Source: Eubacterium sp. An11 (GTDB lineage: Bacteria; Bacillota; Clostridia; Lachnospirales; Lachnospiraceae). From it: 64,000 bases of DNA. The stretch spans positions 1 to 64,000 of the forward strand of contig NZ_NFLV01000012.1 of assembly GCF_002161065.1 (NCBI RefSeq), read 5' to 3'. The translations under genes were made by a program, and so were the position numbers. How positions within the stretch are numbered: the first letter of the stretch is position 1; every line of letters begins with the position of its first letter. The notes below the pieces were generated by a model. It was given only the letters and a program-made list of their open reading frames with translations, was not told the DNA's origin and did no database searches. Below, piece by piece: positions 42,493 through 50,812 of this stretch.

Positions 42493-42927
42493 ATGGGTAT
42501 TAACAAATATAACAGCGAGGGCTACTATGACCCAACGGTCTATGAAGCCCTTGTCAATATTGAGAAAGCGGAAAAATCGGCAAGGCGTGTATACCGGCCT
42601 CTGGTCTATATATGCTCTCCCTACGCTGGTGATGTGGAACGGAACGTGAACATGGCAAGGGCATACAGCCGCTTTGCGGTACGGAATACCTGTATTCCCA
42701 TTACCCCTCACCTGCTCTATCCGCAGTTCATGGATGACGCCGTCCCAGCAGAGCGGGAACTTGCCCTGTTCATGGGAATGGTGCTGCTCACAAAATGTGA
42801 GCAGGTGTGGGTGTTCGGCAGCGTCATATCATCGGGGATGCGGGCAGAGATTGCGAAAGCGGAAAAGAAGAACATACCGGTGCGGTATTTTACGGAGGAA
42901 TTGGAGGAGATGCCATGCGCGAATTAA
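42493..42927 (+). CDS. DUF7768/DUF4406-type protein
   Basis: 144 aa from ATG 42493, behind GGAGGTGCAGCCT. The core YICSPYAGDVERNVNMARAYSRFAV, then PHLLYPQFMDD and VWVFGSVISSGMRAEIAKAEKKNI, resembles nucleoside 2-deoxyribosyltransferase-like folds (DUF4406/DUF7768). It may act on nucleotides; the substrate is unknown. Its 3' end overlaps the VapE-type gene by 13 bp, so it sits within the replication operon. Confidence 0.7.
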   Translation: MGINKYNSEGYYDPTVYEALVNIEKAEKSARRVYRPLVYICSPYAGDVERNVNMARAYSRFAVRNTCIPITPHLLYPQFMDDAVPAERELALFMGMVLLTKCEQVWVFGSVISSGMRAEIAKAEKKNIPVRYFTEELEEMPCAN

Positions 42928-45257
42928 ACATTGCCTGCGCCAACAGCCGCAGCACGAAACAGTTGACGAACAAGAAGATCGAACTCTCCGCTTTGAAGGA
43001 ACGGCTGAAAGTGACAATCCGCACAACGGAGTCCGCAGAGGAATACGCCCGGCTCCCCAGGTCGAAACGGGACGCCGCGAAGGACCACGGCGGCATTGTA
43101 GCTGGCGTGCTAAAGGACGGGAGGCGCAAGATCGACACGGTGGTCTCCCGGTCCATGGTAACGCTGGACGGGGACCGGATCGAGGCGGAATTCCTGGAGG
43201 ACTATGAACGCCGGGTTCCCTACACCTCCATCCTCTACAGCACCCACAGCCACACGCCGGAGACGCCGCGGGTGCGGATACTGGTTCCCCTGACGAGGGA
43301 TGTAACGCCGGAGGAGTATGTGGCGGTGGCAAGATACCTGGCCCAGTCCCTGGGCATGGACTATTTTGATGAATGCTCCTACCTGCCCAACCAGCTCATG
43401 TACTGGCCCAGCACACCGGCCAACGGGGAGTTTGTCTATAAGGAGACGGACGGGCCGTGGCTTGACCCGGACGAAATCCTGTCGGCGCATCCGGAATGGA
43501 CAGACCCTACCAGGCTGCCTACCTCCTCCAGGGAGAGCCGGGCGAAGGGGATCGGGGATAAGAAACAGGCAGATCCGCTGGAAAAGGAAGGTATTGTTGG
43601 AGTTTTCAATAACGCCTACTTTCCTATAAACCTCGCCATGGAAAAATTCCTGAGTGACATTTATGAGCTTTCAGCGGATGGGACACGCTACCGCTTTAAG
43701 GAGTCGAGCAGCCAGCCGGGTGTGGAGATCAAGGAGGGCGGCAAATTTGTATACAGCCACCACGCCAAAGACCCGGCATATCTGAAGCTGTGCAGCGCCT
43801 TTGACATTGTTCGCATCCATCTCTTTGGCGATGAGGACGAGAAGAAGACGTTCCGTGCGATGGCGGATTTTGCCAGCAGGGACGAGACGGTCAAAATGCT
43901 GATCCTTGAGAAAAAGCAGCAGGCGGCAGAAACGGACTTTTGTTTCACGGACGGGGACGATACCTGGAAGAAAAAGCTGGAGTATGAGTCTCGTTCTATG
44001 GTGTTAAAAAACAACCTCCATAACATTACCCTGATTATGGAGAACGATCCCAACCTCAAAGGAATCGTGTTTAACCAGTTGGCAGACGGCATGGAGATCA
44101 AAGGCGAGGTGCCATGGAAACATCCGGCAAGGTTCTGGCGGGATGCGGATGACGCGCAGCTCATCAGTTTTGTAGATTCCCATTATGGCTCGTTTTCAGA
44201 ACGTAATTACCGTATCGCAGTTACCAAGGTGACGGACGACCGTTCCTATCACCCGATCCGGGAAATGTTCGAGTCCCTTCCGCCATGGGATAAGGTCAGG
44301 CGGGCAGAGACCGTGCTGATCGATTATCTCGGTGCGGAGGACAACCGCTATGTCAGGGCGGTCACCAGGAAGTCGCTGTGCGCAGCGTATATGAGGGTAC
44401 ATTATCCCGGCATCAAGTTTGACAACATGATTGTTTTAAACGGGGCTCAAGGTATTGGCAAAAGCACCCTCATTTCCGCCCTTGGTGGGGAGTGGTTCTC
44501 AGACAGCCTTGCCCTTTCTGACATGAACGATAAAACAGCCGCTGAGAAACTGCAGGGGTACTGGATTCTGGAGATCGGCGAACTTGCGGGCATGAAAAAG
44601 GCGGACATCGACAAGGTCAAAGCCTTTATTTCCAGACAGGACGACAAATACCGCGCCAGTTTTGGGCGGAGGGTGACTCCGCACCCAAGGCAATGTGTGT
44701 TCTTCGGCACGACCAACAGCGAGAACGGGTATCTCCGCGATATTACCGGAAACCGCAGGTTCTGGAACGTCAAGGTTACCGGCCAGGGAAAGTGCAAGCC
44801 CTGGGAAATGACCGCCGAGGTGGTCCGGCAGATATGGGCGGAGGTCGCCGAGATCGCCAGGTCGGGAGAAAAGCTGTATCTTGATGCTGACATTGAGGCT
44901 TACGCCAGGCAGGAACAGCGGGAAGCGATGGAGCAGGACGACCGCGAGGGCATCGTGCGGAATTATCTGGATATGCTTCTTCCCGATGATTGGGACAGCA
45001 TGGATTATTACAGGCGCAGGGAGTATATCCGAGATATTGATGATCCGACCAGGGCTGAGGGTACTGTAAAGCGGCAGACCGTGAGCAACATCGAGATCTG
45101 GTGCGAATGCTTCGGCAAAAGCAAGGAGGAGATGCGCCCCTCGGACTCCTATGCCATATCTGCCATTATGGTGCGGATCGAGGGCTGGGAGAAATGCGGG
45201 ATGCGGCAGATGCTCCCCATCTATGGGCGGCAGCGCATATATACGAGGACAACCTGA
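42915..45257 (+). CDS. VapE-type replication helicase with primase-like N-terminus
   Basis: 780 aa from ATG 42915, behind TTGGAGGAG. The N-terminal ~200 residues look like a primase/initiator domain (VSRSMVTLDGD, then YSTHSHTPETPRVRILVPL, then YLPNQLMYWP). The C-terminal ~400 residues are the virulence-associated E (AAA-type) helicase: Walker A GAQGIGKST at 510-518, Walker B-like WILEIGELAGM, then FFGTTNSENGYLRDITGNRRFW. The likely main phage initiator and helicase. The repeat cluster directly downstream is the likely origin. Confidence 0.88.
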   Translation: MRELNIACANSRSTKQLTNKKIELSALKERLKVTIRTTESAEEYARLPRSKRDAAKDHGGIVAGVLKDGRRKIDTVVSRSMVTLDGDRIEAEFLEDYERRVPYTSILYSTHSHTPETPRVRILVPLTRDVTPEEYVAVARYLAQSLGMDYFDECSYLPNQLMYWPSTPANGEFVYKETDGPWLDPDEILSAHPEWTDPTRLPTSSRESRAKGIGDKKQADPLEKEGIVGVFNNAYFPINLAMEKFLSDIYELSADGTRYRFKESSSQPGVEIKEGGKFVYSHHAKDPAYLKLCSAFDIVRIHLFGDEDEKKTFRAMADFASRDETVKMLILEKKQQAAETDFCFTDGDDTWKKKLEYESRSMVLKNNLHNITLIMENDPNLKGIVFNQLADGMEIKGEVPWKHPARFWRDADDAQLISFVDSHYGSFSERNYRIAVTKVTDDRSYHPIREMFESLPPWDKVRRAETVLIDYLGAEDNRYVRAVTRKSLCAAYMRVHYPGIKFDNMIVLNGAQGIGKSTLISALGGEWFSDSLALSDMNDKTAAEKLQGYWILEIGELAGMKKADIDKVKAFISRQDDKYRASFGRRVTPHPRQCVFFGTTNSENGYLRDITGNRRFWNVKVTGQGKCKPWEMTAEVVRQIWAEVAEIARSGEKLYLDADIEAYARQEQREAMEQDDREGIVRNYLDMLLPDDWDSMDYYRRREYIRDIDDPTRAEGTVKRQTVSNIEIWCECFGKSKEEMRPSDSYAISAIMVRIEGWEKCGMRQMLPIYGRQRIYTRTT

Positions 45258-45554
45258 GCCGTCCCACACCTGTCCTGGGGTTGTCCATGGCCGGAAAACG
45301 CAGTCAGCACAAGGGTTTCCGGTATCTTACTGGACAACTGGACAGAAAAACCTATATAAGACAAAAACATGAATTTATATGGATATAGATCCCGTCCTGC
45401 ACACGCGCGAACACGCGTATTTCGCGCGTAAGGGAATTTTCCGTCCACTTGTCCGCAGAAGCGGCAAAAACGCAGTGATTTCAAGGGTTTTTGCTGTGGA
45501 CAGGCCCTGTGGACAAGGGCTGGACGGGACAACTTCTGAAAGGAGAAATCGGAA
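45245..45554. other. Candidate phage replication origin
   Basis: About 300 bp without a gene, rich in TGGACA/TGTCCA strings. Examples: GTTGTCCATGG (45280-45290), tandem ACTGGACA (45329-45344), GTCCACTTGTCC (about 45443-45454), CTGTGGACA twice (45494-45502, 45507-45515), then GGACGGGACAAC. A perfect inverted repeat ACGCGCGAA (45403-45411)/TTCGCGCGT (45421-45429) lies in the middle. CTGTGGACA is close to an inverted DnaA box (TTATCCACA). Position right after the helicase gene supports an origin. Confidence 0.5.
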
Positions 45555-46073
45555 ATGATCAAAAATGGAAGGCCTTATACGAATGAGAACGGATTTACCG
45601 ATGGGGCGCTGATCACCGGCCGTGAGGATGCTGTGGTTACCGCGGTTGACGGATGGATCAGAAAGAATATTCGAGCCGGGAAGAAGATCCTACAGGGACA
45701 CACGAGTTACGGGATGAAACACCTGCTGGAACATGATACGGGCGTTTACCTTACCAACAACGAGTTCAAGGACGCCATGCTGCTTGCCGGATACCGGCCC
45801 GTGAATCCGAACAGCCTGAACTGGAAGTACCGCATTGAGCTGACACGAGAGATCAATGACAATCCCAGCCCGTTCTTCCGCTGGGCGAGGAACTTCGGGG
45901 CGGACGCCACGCCATGCGGGGATTTTGTCCGGGATATGCTCCGCGACTTTGAATTCCCGGTTCTGGCAGAACATGATGTTATTGCGCGGTACCTTGGCCG
46001 TATCGGCGCCTGCAGCGGAGCGGTGGAGGCATTTGAGGTGTTATGGAGGGAATATGCGGGAGCGGCAGATTGA
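45555..46073 (+). CDS. Phage protein with YozE/SAM-like C-terminus
   Basis: 172 aa. The C-terminal ~60 residues (FFRWARNFGADATPCGDFVRDMLRDFEFP, then IARYLGRIGACSGAVEAFEVLWREY) match the small helical YozE-type fold. The N-terminal part is conserved-looking (IRAGKKILQGHTSYGMKHLLEHDTG) but unnamed. ATG 45555 lies behind GAAAGGAG. It overlaps the VRR-NUC gene by 20 bp. Probably a DNA-binding replication accessory. Confidence 0.6.
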   Translation: MIKNGRPYTNENGFTDGALITGREDAVVTAVDGWIRKNIRAGKKILQGHTSYGMKHLLEHDTGVYLTNNEFKDAMLLAGYRPVNPNSLNWKYRIELTREINDNPSPFFRWARNFGADATPCGDFVRDMLRDFEFPVLAEHDVIARYLGRIGACSGAVEAFEVLWREYAGAAD

Positions 46074-46335
46074 ACAGACCCTGGCAAAAGCCGTAAAAGC
46101 GGCAGGCGGCATCGCACCGAAATTTACCTCTCCCGGATTTGCCGGGATGCCCGACCGCTTAGTGCTGATGCCGGGCGGACACATCGGCTTTGTGGAGGTA
46201 AAAGCACCGGGAGAAAAACCGAGGCCCCTGCAGCTTTCCAGGCACAGGCTCCTTCGGCGATTGGGCTTTAAGGTGTATGTGCTGGATGACGAGGGGCAGA
46301 TTGGAGGGATCATGGATGAAATACAGTCCCCATGA
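46054..46335 (+). CDS. VRR-NUC nuclease
   Basis: 93 aa, a minimal VRR-NUC (PD-(D/E)XK) domain: FAGMPDRLVLMPGGHIGFVEVKAPGEKP carries the D...ExK set, then QLSRHRLLRRLGFKVYVLDD. ATG 46054 lies behind TATGGAGGG. It is encoded just before an SNF2-type helicase, a standing pair in Firmicute phages that probably handles branched or damaged DNA. It overlaps the helicase gene by 20 bp. Confidence 0.88.
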   Translation: MRERQIEQTLAKAVKAAGGIAPKFTSPGFAGMPDRLVLMPGGHIGFVEVKAPGEKPRPLQLSRHRLLRRLGFKVYVLDDEGQIGGIMDEIQSP

Positions 46336-47680
46336 GTATCAGAGCCATGCCACGGAGTATATCGAGACACACCCTGTTGCGGCGGTGCTTTTGTCGATGG
46401 GGCTTGGCAAGACGAGCATTACCCTGACCGCTTTGAACGACCTGCTGTTTGACCGCTTTGAGATCCACAAAGCCATCGTGATCGCACCCCTGCGTGTGGC
46501 ACGGGATACCTGGCCGGCAGAGATTGAGAAATGGGACCACCTGGGCGGCCTGATCTATTCCGTGGCTGTGGGAACAGAGGCGGAGCGGCGGGCGGCGCTG
46601 AGACGGCAGGCAGACATTTACATCATCAACCGGGAGAACGTGCAGTGGCTGGTGGAGGCAAGCGGCATCCCCTTTGATTACGACATGGTGGTGGTTGATG
46701 AGTTATCTTCTTTCAAGAATCACCAGTCCAAGCGGTTCCGTGCCATGATGAAGGTGCGGCCGAAGGTGGGACGGATCGTGGGACTGACCGGGACGCCCAG
46801 CAGCAACGGGCTGATGGATCTATGGGCTGAGTTTAAGCTGCTGGATATGGGGCAGCGGCTGGGGAGGTTTATTGGGCAGTACCGCACCCGGTTCTTCCTG
46901 CCGGACAAGCGCAATGGGCAGGTGGTGTTTTCCTACAAGCCCCTTCCAGGGGCGGAGGAACAGATCTACCGGCTGATCTCCGACATCACGATTTCCATGA
47001 AATCCACAGATTACCTGCATATGCCACAGTTCGTTTCCTCCGGCTATGAAGTGTATCTCTCTGAGGAGGAAACGCAACGGTATGTTTCCTTCAAGCGGGA
47101 TCTGTTGCTGCAGCTCCCGGACGGGGAAATCACCGCCGCCAATGCTGCGGCTCTTTCCGGGAAGCTCTCCCAGATGGCGAATGGCGCGGTATACACAGAT
47201 GAAGGAGAGACCATTGCCATCCATGACCGGAAACTGGATGCCTTGGAGGACATCATCGAGAGTATGGGAGGGAAACCGCTCCTGGTGGCTTACTGGTTCC
47301 GGCACGACCTGGAACGGATCAGGTCGCGGCTCCATAAGCTGAAGATCCCATTTTCCAGGCTGGATTCTTCGGAAAGCATCCGTAGATGGAATGCAGGGGA
47401 ACTTCCAGTGGCACTGATTCACCCGGCATCGGCGGGACACGGGCTGAATCTTCAAAGCGGGGGTTCCACCCTTGTGTGGTTTGGACTGACCTGGTCCCTG
47501 GAACTTTACCAGCAGACCAACGCCCGTCTCTGGCGGCAGGGCCAGCAGTCCGATACCGTGGTGGTGCAGCATATCATCACGAAAGGTACGATTGACGAGC
47601 GGATCATGAAGGCCCTGTCGGAAAAGGACACCACACAGGCAGCGTTGATCGAAGCCGTGAAAGCGGATCTGAAAATCTGA
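46316..47680 (+). CDS. SNF2-type DEAD-like helicase
   Basis: 454 aa. Motif I MGLGKTSITL (about 26-35), motif II DELSSFK near 125, motif III GLTGTPSSNG, and C-terminal motifs V-VI (GHGLNLQSGG, QTNARLWRQGQ). ATG 46316 is 7 bp after GGAGGG; ATG 46312 is in another frame. Translocates on double-stranded DNA; with VRR-NUC it likely forms a nuclease-helicase unit for replication or recombination. Confidence 0.9.
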   Translation: MKYSPHEYQSHATEYIETHPVAAVLLSMGLGKTSITLTALNDLLFDRFEIHKAIVIAPLRVARDTWPAEIEKWDHLGGLIYSVAVGTEAERRAALRRQADIYIINRENVQWLVEASGIPFDYDMVVVDELSSFKNHQSKRFRAMMKVRPKVGRIVGLTGTPSSNGLMDLWAEFKLLDMGQRLGRFIGQYRTRFFLPDKRNGQVVFSYKPLPGAEEQIYRLISDITISMKSTDYLHMPQFVSSGYEVYLSEEETQRYVSFKRDLLLQLPDGEITAANAAALSGKLSQMANGAVYTDEGETIAIHDRKLDALEDIIESMGGKPLLVAYWFRHDLERIRSRLHKLKIPFSRLDSSESIRRWNAGELPVALIHPASAGHGLNLQSGGSTLVWFGLTWSLELYQQTNARLWRQGQQSDTVVVQHIITKGTIDERIMKALSEKDTTQAALIEAVKADLKI

Positions 47681-47766
47681 GCCAAACCATGAAAACAAGG
47701 AGCCAATCAAAGACAATCTGTGAAAATCCGGGGGAATAAAAAAATCTTTGATTGGAGGTACCGGGT

Positions 47767-48228
47767 ATGAGCATTATCTGGAAGTATCTTGATAAACGGT
47801 CGGCGGCTGTGGACGCCTTGAAGGATTTCGGCAGCATGAAATTTATTATCGGCCACACGGATGACGAAATCAAAAGAGCCTATGAGAAAATGGAAGGCAT
47901 CAGCAGCCCGCAGCTTGACGGGATGCCCCGCAGCCATAATCCGCAGGCTTCAGAGGAGAGGATCGTCAAGGGCATTGAGGAGATCGATGTTTTGAAGGAA
48001 CGATACCGGCAGGCGGTGGAATACATGGCGTGGTTCGTCCCAGCCTGGAAAGAACTGACAGAGGATGAACGGTATGTGCTGGAAGCGTTCTATGGTGAGG
48101 ACAACCAGTACGGAAGTAATGCCGCTGACGATGTGGCAGACTATTTCCAGATTGAACGGGCTTCCGCATACCGCAGGAAGAACCGGGCGCTGGAGCGCCT
48201 GACCATCCTCCTGTTTGGGAAAGCCTGA
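47767..48228 (+). CDS. ArpU-like late-gene regulator
   Basis: 153 aa from ATG 47767, behind TTGGAGGTACCGGGT. Its C-terminal sigma region-4-like helix-turn-helix (AWKELTEDERYVLEAFYGE, then ADDVADYFQIERASAYRRKNRALERLTILLFG) fits the ArpU/DUF1492 group that switches on phage late genes. Position just before the packaging genes is as expected. The N-terminal part is helical. Confidence 0.7.
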   Translation: MSIIWKYLDKRSAAVDALKDFGSMKFIIGHTDDEIKRAYEKMEGISSPQLDGMPRSHNPQASEERIVKGIEEIDVLKERYRQAVEYMAWFVPAWKELTEDERYVLEAFYGEDNQYGSNAADDVADYFQIERASAYRRKNRALERLTILLFGKA

Positions 48229-48357
48229 TGTCCACTCTGTGAGATGAAGTTTCCATTTGGACATGGTACGATAGTAACATCGAAAACTGCATAAAGACAG
48301 CCAGCCTCATGGGAGAAATCCTGTGGGGCTTTCTTTATGCCCGGAGGAGGTGAGCCG

Positions 48358-48717
48358 ATGCCAAGGAAACCAAAGCGGCCGTGTTCCTACCCCGGCTGTC
48401 CCAAGCTGACGGATGGCAGGTTCTGTGAGGAACATCAAAAGCTGGAGAATCAACGGTACGAAAAGTATGACCGGGACCCGGCAGCCAAGCGCAGGTACGG
48501 ACGGGCATGGAAACGCATCCGTGACCGGTACATGAATGCGCACCCGCTTTGTGAGCGGTGCCAACGGGAAGGCAGGCTCGTAAAAGCGGAGCAGGTGCAT
48601 CACATCAAGCCTCTGGCAGAGGGCGGTGATCACAGCGAAACAAATCTTATGTCCTTATGTTCTTCTTGTCATGCGAAAATTCATGCAGAACGTGGGGATC
48701 GCTGGCACAATCACTAA
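48358..48717 (+). CDS. HNH endonuclease of the packaging module
   Basis: 119 aa from ATG 48358, behind GGAGGAGGTGAGCC. Zinc-binding Cys pairs (SYPGCPK, CERCQ, CSSCH) and the HNH core HHIKPLAEGGDHSETNLMSLC. HNH proteins encoded next to the small terminase are needed for cos cleavage in HK97-like phages. The GC-rich gap after it would then hold the cos site. Confidence 0.9.
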   Translation: MPRKPKRPCSYPGCPKLTDGRFCEEHQKLENQRYEKYDRDPAAKRRYGRAWKRIRDRYMNAHPLCERCQREGRLVKAEQVHHIKPLAEGGDHSETNLMSLCSSCHAKIHAERGDRWHNH

Positions 48718-48861
48718 AGGCCCCAAGGGCGGTCAAAATCTCTACGGCAGAGCGGCCGGGGAACGGGCGCGGGGGCTCGCGTGCGAAAAAGGCGAAATCA
48801 AAAGGGTAATAAAGGGTGGCCGGCTGCGGCTGCTTTACTTTTCGAGGAAAGGGGTGAGAAA
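48718..48861. other. Candidate cos (DNA end) region
   Basis: The gap between HNH and small terminase starts with GGCCCCAAGGGCGGTCAAAA and then becomes very GC-rich (GGCCGGGGAACGGGCGCGGG, about 48755-48774, and on to 48790). In many Firmicute cos phages a CCCC...GGTCAAAA string followed by a GC-rich patch lies exactly here. The cut position cannot be told from sequence. Confidence 0.4.
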
Positions 48862-49410
48862 ATGCCGACAAAATCCAACAACACAGGCGGGCGCGGCGGT
48901 GCAAGACCCGGTGCGGGAAGAAAAAAGTCTGCGGTCAAGGAAAAAGCCGAGAATGGCAATCCGGGCGGACGCAGGCTGGAAGTGCTGGATATTCCCGAAG
49001 TCGAGGGTGTCGATATGCCAAAGCCCCATGAATTCCTTTCTGCCGAGCAGCGTGACGGGAGTACGCTCCAGGCGGAGGAGATATACACGGAAACCTGGGA
49101 GTGGCTGAAAAAGGTGGGCTGTGCGGCGAAAGTGTCTCCCCAGCTATTAGAACGGTATGCTATGTGCTCCGCCCGGTGGATTCAGTGCGAGGAGATGACT
49201 AACCGTATGGGCTTCCTATCCAAGCACCCGACCACCCAGAAGCCAATCCCGTCTCCGTTCATCAATATCGGCATCAACTATATGAACCAGGCGGTGCGGC
49301 TCTGGAACGAGATTTTCCAAATCGTGAAAGAAAACTGCAGCACCGATTACGGGGAGGTTTCTCCCCAGGACGATCTGATGGAGCGCCTGCTCCGCGCAAG
49401 GAAGGGGTGA
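48862..49410 (+). CDS. terS: Phage terminase small subunit (P27-like)
   Basis: 182 aa from ATG 48862, behind GGAAAGGGGTGAG. It opens with the Gly/Arg-rich GGRGGARPGAGRKK tract typical of P27-type small terminases, then a helical core (YTETWEWLKKVGCAAKVSPQLLERYAMCSARW) and a C-terminal helix. Recognises the packaging site and recruits the large subunit, whose gene lies ~9 kb away at 58865. The accessory island between them is thus an insertion into the packaging module. Confidence 0.85.
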   Translation: MPTKSNNTGGRGGARPGAGRKKSAVKEKAENGNPGGRRLEVLDIPEVEGVDMPKPHEFLSAEQRDGSTLQAEEIYTETWEWLKKVGCAAKVSPQLLERYAMCSARWIQCEEMTNRMGFLSKHPTTQKPIPSPFINIGINYMNQAVRLWNEIFQIVKENCSTDYGEVSPQDDLMERLLRARKG

Positions 49411-49415
49411 AACCT

Positions 49416-50201
49416 ATGTTTGAAAAAGTAAATCCGTGCCACCCGGATAAGGTGGCGGACCGTATCGCCGGCGCTCTGGTGGATGCGGCGTATAGGAAAG
49501 AGGAAAATCCCAGGATCGCCGTGGAAGTCCTCATCGGCCACGGCGTCTGCCACATCATTGCGGAGAGTTCCGTACACATCCCGCTGGATGAGGTGGATGC
49601 CATTGTGAAGCGTATCGGCGGGAATCTGCACACAGATTATGTGGAAGTCCCGCAGGACGGACGCCTCGCCGATAACCAGGCGGAAGGAATCCGCTGCGGC
49701 GACAACGGTATCTTTAAGGGGATGCCGGTCACGGAGGAGCAGAAAGTTCTCTGTGAGATTGCAAAAAGTGTGTATCACACTTACCCCACAGATGGGAAGT
49801 ACATCATTGATGAAGCAAGGCTGACCCTCTGCCAGAGCCATGCCCCTGCCGCCAAGCTGCAGAAGCGGTATCCGGGCGCCGAGGTCAATCCCCTGGGCGA
49901 CTGGACAGGCGGCACGGATGTGGACGCAGGCGCCACCAATCGGAAACTGGGTAGCGACATGGCCGATTCGGTGACGGGCGGCGGGCTTCATGGGAAAGAC
50001 CTCTCCAAAGCGGATGTGTCTGTGAACATCTACGCTTGGCTCAAAGCGCAGGAAACCGGAAAGCCAGTGGAACTGTGCTGCGCCATCGGGGATGATACAG
50101 TGGACGGTGTTCCCTACGCTGAGATCGTGGAGACGGCCCGGAGATACATCCAGATCCTTGGCGGTTTTGAGAAATTTGCGGAATGGGGGCTGGTGCGATG
50201 A
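49416..50201 (+). CDS. Short phage-type S-adenosylmethionine synthetase
   Basis: Would make SAM, the methyl donor for the methyltransferases downstream. 261 aa against ~380-400 for cellular MetK. Seen: CHPDKVADRIAGALVDA (like GHPDK), EVLIGHG, CGDNGIFKGMP (in the place of GAGDQG), TGGTDVDAGATNRKLGSDM and GGGLHGKDLSKADVS (like the GGGAFSGKDPSKVDRS P-loop-like motif). The middle domain is largely missing. ATG 49416 follows the small terminase by 5 bp. It may be active as a compact enzyme or may bind SAM only. Confidence 0.85.
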   Translation: MFEKVNPCHPDKVADRIAGALVDAAYRKEENPRIAVEVLIGHGVCHIIAESSVHIPLDEVDAIVKRIGGNLHTDYVEVPQDGRLADNQAEGIRCGDNGIFKGMPVTEEQKVLCEIAKSVYHTYPTDGKYIIDEARLTLCQSHAPAAKLQKRYPGAEVNPLGDWTGGTDVDAGATNRKLGSDMADSVTGGGLHGKDLSKADVSVNIYAWLKAQETGKPVELCCAIGDDTVDGVPYAEIVETARRYIQILGGFEKFAEWGLVR

Positions 50202-50812
50202 AAACTACATCTCATTCGGAAGGAGCATTAATTTGGGTTGATGAACAGATGAAGACTCTCGGTGTGGATGATTATCATTTTTGCCCAGAGAACGATTGTT
50301 ATGTTTGTGATCGCTACGGGAACTTCTATTCAATTTGTCACAGACAGTATTCCAAGGCAGGAAATTTAGTTGAAAAATACAGGATAATGAAACTAAACGG
50401 ATCAATCGATAAGTATGGCTATGTTACGTATCGCATCACGATAGATGGAATCAAAAAACATCTTAAGGCACATAGAATGATGCTAAATGCGTGGATTGGA
50501 GAAAGGCAAAATCTTGTAGTAAACCATAAAGATGGCAACAAACAGAATAATGCCCTCTCAAATCTCGAATGGTGTACAGTTGCTGAAAATAATGCTCATG
50601 CGATTAGTACGGGATTGTTTGATCCGCATGCCGCCAAACATGAATTAGCCATACCGTTAGCAGACTGGCTCACATTATATATTCTGTATGAGCATTTCGG
50701 AATGTCTATGTGCGAATTAGGGCGGATAAATAATGTTTCACATTCGACTATTTCAAAAATCGTCCAAAGAATCCGTACAATTCTGCCGAAGGAGGTGCAG
50801 CATGGAACATAA
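50198..50812 (+). CDS. HNH homing endonuclease (NUMOD4-type)
   Basis: 204 aa. An N-terminal NUMOD4-like region (VCDRYGNFYSICHRQY, then GYVTYRI), an HNH core (LKAHRMMLNAWIGERQNLVVNHKDGNKQNNALSNLEW) and a C-terminal helix-turn-helix (MSMCELGRINNVSHSTISKIVQRIR). It is clearly more AT-rich than its neighbours, a sign of recent arrival. It is wedged between the SAM synthetase (4-bp overlap) and the ParB-methyltransferase (11-bp overlap) without breaking either. Confidence 0.88.
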   Translation: MKTTSHSEGALIWVDEQMKTLGVDDYHFCPENDCYVCDRYGNFYSICHRQYSKAGNLVEKYRIMKLNGSIDKYGYVTYRITIDGIKKHLKAHRMMLNAWIGERQNLVVNHKDGNKQNNALSNLEWCTVAENNAHAISTGLFDPHAAKHELAIPLADWLTLYILYEHFGMSMCELGRINNVSHSTISKIVQRIRTILPKEVQHGT

